Assembly (NCBI GenBank): GCA_017935575.1 | Contig: JAGBHI010000079.1 | Location: 1-62,812 of the forward strand | DNA length: 62,812 nt | Direction of reading: 5' to 3' | DNA from: Bacteroidales bacterium | Lineage (GTDB): Bacteria > Bacteroidota > Bacteroidia > Bacteroidales > G3-4614 | Part shown: positions 9,798 to 17,400 of the stretch, one piece after another | Position numbering within the stretch: position 1 is the stretch's first letter | How the letters are laid out: every line of letters begins with the position of its first letter | Translations under genes and position numbers: made by a program | The notes under the pieces: model-generated | Told to the model about the DNA's origin: nothing | What the model saw: only the letters and a program-made list of their open reading frames with translations | Databases searched by the model: none

Positions 9798-11120
9798 TCA
9801 AACAATAGGGTGATCCTTTTTAAAATTACGCATACGCTCCTCCAATATAGGATAGAGTTCTTCTCTCATTCGTGAGGTGCAGGCTCTCACTCCCTCCTCC
9901 TCGCTACCTGTAGTGGATAGTGAAATTGAACTCACTCCATAATAGAGCAACTCTTTTAAAAGTTCACCGCTCTTTATGCCGGGATAACCTATTGTAAAGA
10001 AAAAACCATCTCCCACCTCGCGAGTAACATCGCGGTCGTAAACAATGGTAAACCCGTTATCGGTAAAAATCTTTTTCATTCGTGCAGCCCTACGAGCATA
10101 CTCTTCGGTTTCGGTAACAAAATCCAACTCGCCGTCGGTAGCCGCTTTAAGCATCGCGGCATAACCATATTGAGTTGAATGTGTAACACCCGAAGTTATC
10201 ATATACATTATAGAGGCTGTAAATGTAGAGCCAAAGTGCCCTTTACCACCATATCTTGTTGCCAAACCATCAAAGCACGTATTCCAAAGGTTTGGCGATA
10301 TACATGCCACCGCCATACGTTGTCCTGCGTAAGAGAATATCTTTGATGACGATAGCATTATTATATAGTTCTTGCAATAGCGCCCAACAGTAGGCACATA
10401 AGGCGGAGCAAAAGGTTTTCCAAGATATTGGCGGAAGTCCATACAGAAGTAAGCCAAATCTTCCAAAACAATTACCCCGTATTTATCGGCAAGCTCACCA
10501 ATTATTTTAAGCTCGCTCTCCTCTAAACATATCCATGCGGGATTATTAGGGTTTGAGTAAATTATGGCGGCAACATCACCACGCTCAAAAAAGCTCTCAA
10601 TCTTTGCTCTCAAAGCCTCTCCCCTATATGAATATATATCAAATTGCAGATAGTCAGCACCAATAATTTTAAGTTGCGAACGCTGTATTGGGAAGCCGGG
10701 ATCAATAAACAAAACTTTATTCTTTTTAGGGTCTGCCTGAGTAACAGCAATAAACGAGCCATACGAAGCAGCAACCGAACCCACAGTTGGGATACAGCAC
10801 TCAGCCGGAATATCTATATCAATAAATGCCTTAACAAAACGCGATGCCTCCTTTTTGAGCTCGGGGACCCCTGCAGCAGCAGGATATTGCGAAGCTACAT
10901 CGCGGTCAAGAGCCACCTTCTCTGCCTCCCTGCCTATAACACACGAAGGCAAACCCGGAGAACCTTGATCCATACGGATAAAGGGAATACCTGTACGTCG
11001 CTCCAACTCACTTGACAAGAGCAACACCTCCCCAATCGTAGCACGTTGAAGGTCGGCAATAAGCAACTCATCGGCAACCTCGTTTACGAGCTCTTCTGAA
11101 AATATTCTATTGTTGTTCAT
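9798..11120 (-). CDS. PLP-dependent aminotransferase, class I/II (probable aromatic aminotransferase)
   Basis: A 440-residue fold-type I aminotransferase. The PLP Schiff-base lysine is in SSSKIFSYAGQR near residue 261. The pattern IIYSNPNNPAWICLEESEL (near 190) is the substrate/cofactor Asn-Pro region, and VLEDLAYFCMDF near 220 supplies the Asp that pairs with the pyridine nitrogen. The N-terminal stretch MDQGSPGLPS is the usual substrate loop. Bacteroidales encode this family beside indolepyruvate oxidoreductase genes. From context it should interconvert aromatic amino acids and aryl-2-oxo acids. The omega-amidase at the head of the cluster suggests glutamine could be an amino donor. Specificity is inferred only. 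Confidence 0.85.
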   Translation of the reverse strand: MNNNRIFSEELVNEVADELLIADLQRATIGEVLLLSSELERRTGIPFIRMDQGSPGLPSCVIGREAEKVALDRDVASQYPAAAGVPELKKEASRFVKAFIDIDIPAECCIPTVGSVAASYGSFIAVTQADPKKNKVLFIDPGFPIQRSQLKIIGADYLQFDIYSYRGEALRAKIESFFERGDVAAIIYSNPNNPAWICLEESELKIIGELADKYGVIVLEDLAYFCMDFRQYLGKPFAPPYVPTVGRYCKNYIIMLSSSKIFSYAGQRMAVACISPNLWNTCFDGLATRYGGKGHFGSTFTASIMYMITSGVTHSTQYGYAAMLKAATDGELDFVTETEEYARRAARMKKIFTDNGFTIVYDRDVTREVGDGFFFTIGYPGIKSGELLKELLYYGVSSISLSTTGSEEEGVRACTSRMREELYPILEERMRNFKKDHPIV

Positions 11121-11134
11121 TGTTTACATTATTT

Positions 11135-11170
11135 ACTAATTAGACTAATTAGGCTAATTGGACTAATTAC
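11135..11170. repeat. Short tandem repeat of a CTAATTNG unit
   Basis: Between iorB and the aminotransferase, ACTAATTAGA, CTAATTAGG, CTAATTGGA and CTAATTA follow one another and touch the iorB stop. Related CTAATT runs occur near 14320, 20600 and 62395-62425, always in intergenic DNA. Confidence 0.55.
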
Positions 11171-11745
11171 TAACAACTCTTCTTCTCGTACCCCAACATA
11201 ACCGCTTTAAGGTTCTGCTCAACAACAACGTCACCTTTTGAAGCGAATATGCGTCGCACACTATCCAATATCTTATCAAGAGGCAAACCTATTGCATCAA
11301 CAGCGCCGCCCAACAACACCATATTCTCTGAGCGAGCAATACCATTATCCGCAGCAATTTGAGCGGTATCAAACAACACAATATTCTTAACCTTTGCCAA
11401 CTCCCTATCCAATAGCTCCTGCTCGGGATAGTTAGGTATATTTATAAAGGGTTTTGATGAAGTTATCACCCAACCATCAGGTGCAAGATATGGCATATAG
11501 CGCAAAGCCTCCATAGGTTCAAGCGATATTATGACATCAGCCTTACCCAAAGGAATTAGGTCAGAGTGTATAGGTTCTGACGATATTCTCAAATTTGATT
11601 GCACATCACCTCCGCGCTGACTCATACCATGAACTTCGGCCTGTTTCAAATGCAGACCTTCGTTAAGAGCAGCATCACCAATAATTGTGGCTATCGACAA
11701 AATTCCTTGTCCGCCAACACCCGAAAGAATTATATCTGTTTTCAT
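11170..11745 (-). CDS. iorB: Indolepyruvate oxidoreductase subunit beta
   Basis: A 191-residue gamma-type pyruvate:ferredoxin oxidoreductase domain. The N-terminal glycine-rich motif GVGGQGILSIA (residues 10-20) and the conserved QAEVHGMSQRGGDVQSNLRI (about 36-55) are typical of IorB. It pairs with IorA to decarboxylate aryl-2-oxo acids to aryl-acyl-CoA, or the reverse. The start ATG lies inside the end of iorA (4-bp overlap, 11742-11745), which indicates translational coupling and 1:1 assembly. No iron-sulfur cysteines are present, as expected for this subunit. Confidence 0.95.
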   Translation of the reverse strand: MKTDIILSGVGGQGILSIATIIGDAALNEGLHLKQAEVHGMSQRGGDVQSNLRISSEPIHSDLIPLGKADVIISLEPMEALRYMPYLAPDGWVITSSKPFINIPNYPEQELLDRELAKVKNIVLFDTAQIAADNGIARSENMVLLGGAVDAIGLPLDKILDSVRRIFASKGDVVVEQNLKAVMLGYEKKSC

Positions 11746-13361
11746 TTTTTCTCTGCCTTTTGTTTTTTAAGTCTGCGATTTAGGGTTTGAATACACTCTC
11801 TGCAAGGGATTATCACCGACACACCCCTATACTCAATCTCCTCTCTTATAATATTTGCTATCTCGTCATGATTCTTAGGGATAGGCACTACACAGCGAAC
11901 ATGCTCCGGAGCAACGCCAATACCTTGACAAATAGCCTGCAATCGGTTAGTTCCTGCCGAATCTTGTCCTCCTGTCATGGCTGTAGTAAGATTATCAGAA
12001 ATTATAACCGTAATAGAGGCATTAGCATTAACAGCATCTAACAATCCTGTCATACCAGAATGAGTAAACGTAGAGTCACCAATAACAGCAACTGCAGGGA
12101 AGAGACCTGCATCGGCAGCGCCCTTAGCCATTGTAATTGAAGCGCCCATATCAACACAGCTATCAATAGCCCTGAATGGAGGCAACGCTCCTAAAGTGTA
12201 GCAACCTATATCGCTAAACACCTTGCCTTGCGGATACTCGGCAATAACACTCTTAAGAATGGTATAAACATCGCGGTGTCCGCAACCTTGGCACAATGCA
12301 GGAGGACGGGCAACAACCGCCTCAGATTTATTGAATGTATCGTGAGGGACCAATCCCATTGCCACGCGAACATTATCGGGAGTAAGTTCACCTGTTCGTG
12401 GCAACTCTCCTGTAAGACGTCCTTTAATAATCAGTTGTTCGTTTGGCAACACACCACGAACTTGCTCCTCAACAAAAGGTTGCCCGTCTTCAGCAATTAA
12501 AATCTCTGAAGAGTTATCTGCCAACTCCTTCAAAAGAGCCGAAGGAATAGGGTATTGTGAAACCTTAAGGATATTCATCTCCTCAGCCTCAGCAATATTC
12601 TCCATAACATAGTTATAAGCTATACCACAAGCAACAATACCCTTAGCACCTTTTTTATTTATAATTAATCTATTGAATTTACTCTCATCAGAAGCAACAT
12701 TATACTCCTCTTGTTGAGCTACCACTTGCGCATATCTGCGACGAGCATTAACAGGCAATAACACCCAATCAATGGGATTCTTGGGCATTGAAAGCGAGTT
12801 TTGCTCTGCAACTGCACCAACCTCAACCACAGCACGAGAGTGAGCCATACGGGTAACAACTCGCATCAAAACAGGAGTTGACATCTTCTCCGAATAGTCA
12901 AAAGCGTACGACATCATATCGTAAGCCTCTTGTTGCGATGATGGTTCAAAAATAGGGACCAAGGCAAACTTACCATAAAAACGGCTATCCTGTTCGTTTT
13001 GCGAAGAGTGCATTGAGGGGTCATCGGCAACCAAAACCACCACACCACCATTAACACCTGTTACCGCCGAATTCACAAAAGCATCAGCTGCAACATTTAA
13101 GCCAACGTGTTTCATGCACACCATTGCTCGCTTACCCGCATACGACATACCCAAGGCAGCCTCCATAGCTGTTTTTTCGTTAGTACACCATTTTGAATGT
13201 ATGCCACGCTCCTTAGCAAGCGGATATGCTTGAATAAATTCTGTTATCTCAGTAGAGGGAGTGCCGGGATAGGCATATACACCGGACAATCCTGCATTAA
13301 TGGCACCAAGAGCAACAGCCTGGTCGCCAAGTAACATCATTTTTTTTGTATCTAAACTCAT
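11742..13361 (-). CDS. iorA: Indolepyruvate oxidoreductase subunit alpha, without ferredoxin domain
   Basis: A 539-residue thiamine-diphosphate enzyme subunit. The N-terminal domain carries AYPGTPSTEITEFI (residues 30-43). The TPP-binding half contains LCQGCGHRDVYTIL (near 355) and GDSTFTHSGMTG followed by ISDN (near 427-450), the metal/TPP-binding pattern. Archaeal and many bacterial IorA proteins end in two CxxCxxCxxxC clusters. This one stops at VIIPCRECIQTLNRRLKKQK and keeps only a CxxC. The 2-oxo-acid reaction should be intact, but the electron route must differ or use an outside protein. It overlaps iorB by 4 bp and the omega-amidase gene by 4 bp, so all three are tightly coupled. Confidence 0.95.
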   Translation of the reverse strand: MSLDTKKMMLLGDQAVALGAINAGLSGVYAYPGTPSTEITEFIQAYPLAKERGIHSKWCTNEKTAMEAALGMSYAGKRAMVCMKHVGLNVAADAFVNSAVTGVNGGVVVLVADDPSMHSSQNEQDSRFYGKFALVPIFEPSSQQEAYDMMSYAFDYSEKMSTPVLMRVVTRMAHSRAVVEVGAVAEQNSLSMPKNPIDWVLLPVNARRRYAQVVAQQEEYNVASDESKFNRLIINKKGAKGIVACGIAYNYVMENIAEAEEMNILKVSQYPIPSALLKELADNSSEILIAEDGQPFVEEQVRGVLPNEQLIIKGRLTGELPRTGELTPDNVRVAMGLVPHDTFNKSEAVVARPPALCQGCGHRDVYTILKSVIAEYPQGKVFSDIGCYTLGALPPFRAIDSCVDMGASITMAKGAADAGLFPAVAVIGDSTFTHSGMTGLLDAVNANASITVIISDNLTTAMTGGQDSAGTNRLQAICQGIGVAPEHVRCVVPIPKNHDEIANIIREEIEYRGVSVIIPCRECIQTLNRRLKKQKAEKK

Positions 13362-14119
13362 CTCAATATAAAATCATCGGCATCGTTAAGAGCCGGGAAC
13401 TTATTTCTAAAACTATTAATCAATTCAATATCAATTGTTGCCGAAACAACATCTTCAACACCCTCTTTACACTCGACAACGGGCTGTCCGTAAGGATCAA
13501 TAAGCATAGTATCGCCAGAGTAGTCGCCCCACTCATCACTGCCACCCCTATTTACAGCAGCAACATAGCACAAGTTTTCAATGGCACGAGCCTTTGCCAA
13601 AGTACACCAAGGATAACGGCGAACTCGTGGCCAATTGGCTACACAAATAATCATATCGTAATCACCGCGATTACGACTGAATGTAGGGAAACGCAAATCG
13701 TAGCAGATAAGGAGTAGTATTTTCACTCCCCTAAACTCCACTACTTTGCGTTCAGAACCGGGAGTATAAACCTTATCCTCGCCACTGAACGAAAAGAGAT
13801 GATGCTTATCATAGACCTCAAACACTCCATCAGGTTTGCAGAAGTACATGCGATTATAATATTTCCCACCATCTTCAACTGCCACACTACCTACAATAGC
13901 CGCATCAGTACGTTTAGCCATCTGCATCATCCATTCAAAGGCAACGCCACCAACAGGCTCGGTTATCTCGGTAGGTTTCATACAGAAACCTGTTGTAAAC
14001 ATCTCTGGTAGAATATATATGTCGCTCTTCTCAGCACCAAGAATAAGTTGTTCGGCACGAGCCAAGTTCTCTTTTGGGTTGCACCACTTAATATCGGTTT
14101 GTAATAGCGTTACTTTCAT
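13358..14119 (-). CDS. Carbon-nitrogen hydrolase, omega-amidase (YafV-like)
   Basis: A 253-residue nitrilase-superfamily amidase. The catalytic triad is visible: Glu39 in YILPEMFTTGF, Lys105 in YDKHHLFSF, and Cys139 in LLICYDLRFP. The closest characterised type is the omega-amidase/YafV group, which hydrolyses the amide of 2-oxoglutaramate or 2-oxosuccinamate, the products of glutamine or asparagine transamination. That fits the aromatic aminotransferase downstream: removing the 2-oxoglutaramate would drive transamination. It is the first gene of the cluster. The only promoter-like element seen is a weak TATCTTAG at 14153-14146 (minus strand). The stop overlaps the iorA start by 4 bp. Confidence 0.88.
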   Translation of the reverse strand: MKVTLLQTDIKWCNPKENLARAEQLILGAEKSDIYILPEMFTTGFCMKPTEITEPVGGVAFEWMMQMAKRTDAAIVGSVAVEDGGKYYNRMYFCKPDGVFEVYDKHHLFSFSGEDKVYTPGSERKVVEFRGVKILLLICYDLRFPTFSRNRGDYDMIICVANWPRVRRYPWCTLAKARAIENLCYVAAVNRGGSDEWGDYSGDTMLIDPYGQPVVECKEGVEDVVSATIDIELINSFRNKFPALNDADDFILR

Positions 14120-14456
14120 AAATTAAACTAAAAAACTATATTTTGCTAAGATAATATATTTTTCCGAGTTATTAATTATCATTTTTTAGTTTTGATAATA
14201 TTTTAGTTGTCAGTTTTCGGCTAACGCCGTCCTACGGATAGTTAACAAAGAGATAATGGTTAGCCTAACAAATTCTTCTCCCTAATTATCATAGTTATCC
14301 TTTTAGAGTTATTGGGCTAATTTGTCTAATAAGTTTTTAATACAAAAAAAGGAGAGAACCAAAGTCCTCTCCTTTATCAGGGATTTTTAGTTTTAATTAA
14401 TTGCTAACAACTACCCCAAAGGGGCAACGAAGTTGACAACTAACAACTAAAAACTT
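14120..14456. other. Intergenic region with repeats and a terminator
   Basis: No gene is seen in these 337 bp. It holds a weak -7 box (TATCTTAG, minus, 14153-14146) for the omega-amidase cluster. A degenerate TTAGTTGTCAGTT repeat with core CCGTCCTACGG lies at about 14195-14245. A CTAATT-type run lies near 14318-14335, then the hairpin terminator at 14348-14375. A full class-1 repeat occupies 14404-14456: AACAACTACCCC, AAA, GGGG and two further AACTAACAACT-like words. Confidence 0.6.
14348..14375 (-). terminator. Intrinsic terminator of the 1972-aa protein gene
   Basis: Inverted repeat AAAGGAGAG (14348-14356) / CTCTCCTTT (14367-14375). On the minus strand the stem runs into seven T residues. 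It lies about 80 bp after the stop at 14457. Confidence 0.8.
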
Positions 14457-17400
14457 TTATTTAACCAAAACTTTAGTTACTTGGTTGCCTGTTACTACCA
14501 TGTAAAGACCTGCATTTACGTTAAGTTGCTCAGCACCGTTTGCATAAACTTCTTTAACAACTTGACCTGCTGTATTTACAACTTTAACATCACCTTCGTA
14601 ACCGTTTATGTAGATTACACCGTTAGAAGCATAAATTTGAACTGCGTCAGCATCATTATCAGCAATTCCTAATTCAGGATCTTCCATGAACCAAGCAACA
14701 AGTGTTATGTCCTCTGTTAGAGTGAATGTGTAAGAAAGCTCTGTGCCATATATTATTCTGCCTGACTCATCAAACCAGCCTTCTAATATATAACCCTCAG
14801 CAGGAGTTGCAACTACTGTTACTGAAGCGTTCTCTTCAATTGTTGCTGTTGTTCCCTCTGCACCTTCGATTGCAACTGTACCCCAATCTGATGTAGGAGC
14901 AGCATTTACTGTTACTGAGTATGTAGTAGGAGCAACTGGAGCATCTTCGAACCAAGCCTCAAGATAAACAGCACCTGTTACAGTGAATGTATAAGAAGTT
15001 TCAAATGACACATCTGTACCAAGAGCATTTGCCCAGCTCATGAATTGGTAACCCTCAGCAGGAGTTGCAACGATTGTTATCTCTGTTCCTTCCTCAATTT
15101 GAGCAGTTGTTCCTTCGTAACCTACTATCTCAACTGTTCCCATTGCATCTTGACCAGAAGCTGTTGCTACTGTTACTGAGTATGTAGTAGGAGCGATAAC
15201 TATCTCTCTGAAGTTAGCTTGGATAAGAGCAGCCTCAGCACCTGAATAAGTATATGTTGTCTCTGTTCCTACCTCAACACCGTCAATAGTCCAGTTTACA
15301 AACTCGTAAGCTGTTCCTTTAACCAATGCTTGAGCAGTTACATCACCTTCACAAATTACCCATGGTTTTTGTCCACCACCAGAAGTACCTGTACCAGTGC
15401 CTGTGCCTGTTCCTGTGCCTGTTCCTGTGCCTGTTCCTGTGCCTGTTCCTGTGCCACCTTCCGAAGGTGATGTAATAATTACATAACCCATTGAAATATC
15501 GTTAGATTGGAATTGAACTTTACGATCTTGAGGAACATTCTTAACTACGATGCTTGTTGTTGCAAGTGCATTTGCTCCAGAGAATTTGGGGAACGCAGCT
15601 GATGTCATTGTACAGTATAATGTAGTGTCTTTATCTACAGTGAATACAAATTTACCATCTGACTCAGTGTAACCCAAGAACTCTTCGCCGTTAGCATTGT
15701 ACCAAGTGTAGTTAGTTACTTGTGCCTCTTCTGCAACACCTACTATGTTGTTTTGAGAAGATAGGTCAAGTTCCTCTCCCTCGTTAATCTCAGTTGCAAT
15801 TATCATTGCTTTTTGAGGAGCATAGTTAAATGCTTTTGCAGTTGAAATTGCAGGCATTGTTGCAAATGTAAATGCATTGTTCAATACATTGACACGGCTA
15901 TTTGTCAACATTGCATCTGCTGTAACAAGTTCTGTTAATTGGTTATTGTTAGCAAAGATGTATGATCCTGAAAGCATCTTAGATACATCTAATGTTGTCA
16001 ATTGGTTATCGTTTACATACAAGTTTTTAAGTTTTGCGTTAGCACTTATATCTAATGTTGTTAAACCAGTTGCATTTGCACGTAATGTATTAAGCTCTGT
16101 ATTTGCTGTAACATCAATGCTACCCAATCCTGTATTGTTATTTACATTAACTGATGTCAATGCTGTACATGTTGAAAGGTCTAATGATGTTAATGCACAA
16201 TCATTTAATGTTAATGATGTAATTACATTTGTTGTTGGCATTGTAATTGTAGCAAGAGCAGGGTTACTATATGCTGTCAATTTTTGCAATGCTGAATTAT
16301 TGCTCAAATCAAGAGTTGTTAGCTCGTTTGTACAAGCCTCAAGAGTAACAAGAGCTGTTGCATTTGTTAGATCTAATGCTGTTACTTTTGAACCATAGCT
16401 TACACTATAGCTACAATCAAAGTATGTGATACCTTCACCGTAAATCTTAACAATACCCTCACCCACAGGTGTTCCATTGATTGTTGTTGATTGCCAAGGA
16501 ATCCATGATGGATCAGGATCTGACACTGCGATAGACTCTGTCTCAACAAGTTCTCCATTACCCCAATCGATGAATAGTGTTGTTGCCTCTGCTACCTCAA
16601 ATGTAAATTGACGTTCTACATCAGGTGTTGTTGTTACTACAATTGCAGGTTTAAGATCTTTAATTACAATGTTTGTAGTTGCAAATGCATTTGCTCCAGA
16701 GAATTTGGGGAACGCTGCTGACGTCATTGAACAATATAATGTAGTATCTTTATCTACAGTGAATACAAATTTACCATCTGTCTCTGTGTAACCCAAGAAC
16801 TCTTCGCCTTTAGCATTGTACCAAGTATAATTAGTTACTTGAGCCTCTTCTGCGATACCAACTATGTTGTTTTGAGAAGATAGGTCTATCTCTTGTCCCT
16901 CAAATACTTTTGTTGCAATTGTCATTGCTGTTTGAGGAGCATAGTTGTATGCATTAATTCCTGAAATTGCAGGAAGAGTAGCCAATGTAAAGGCGTTACG
17001 TAAGATGTTTACACGTGTTTTGCTTGACAACATCTCAGAAGCTGTTATAAGTTCTGTTAGTTTGTTATCATTAGCAAAGATATATGAACCTGCAACCATC
17101 TTAGATACATCTAATGTTGTCAATTGGTTCTCATTTACATATAGGTTTTTAAGAGCTGTATTAGCACTTATATCCAATGTAGTTAATCCTGTATTGTTAG
17201 CACGCAATGTTGTAAGAGCTGTATTTGCTGTAACATCAATGCTACCCAATCCTGTATTGTTGTTTACATTAATTGATGTCAATGCTGTACATGCCGACAA
17301 ATCAATTGATGTCAATGCACAATCATTCAATGTTAATGATGTGATTACATTTGTAGTTGGCAATGTAAGAGTTGCAAACTCAGGATTGCTTGTTACAGTA

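Noticed and set aside
15400-15455. Tandem repeat that could suggest a CRISPR array
   Set aside because: The units are contiguous, 12 bp, without spacers, and lie in frame inside a coding region as a Gly-Thr linker.
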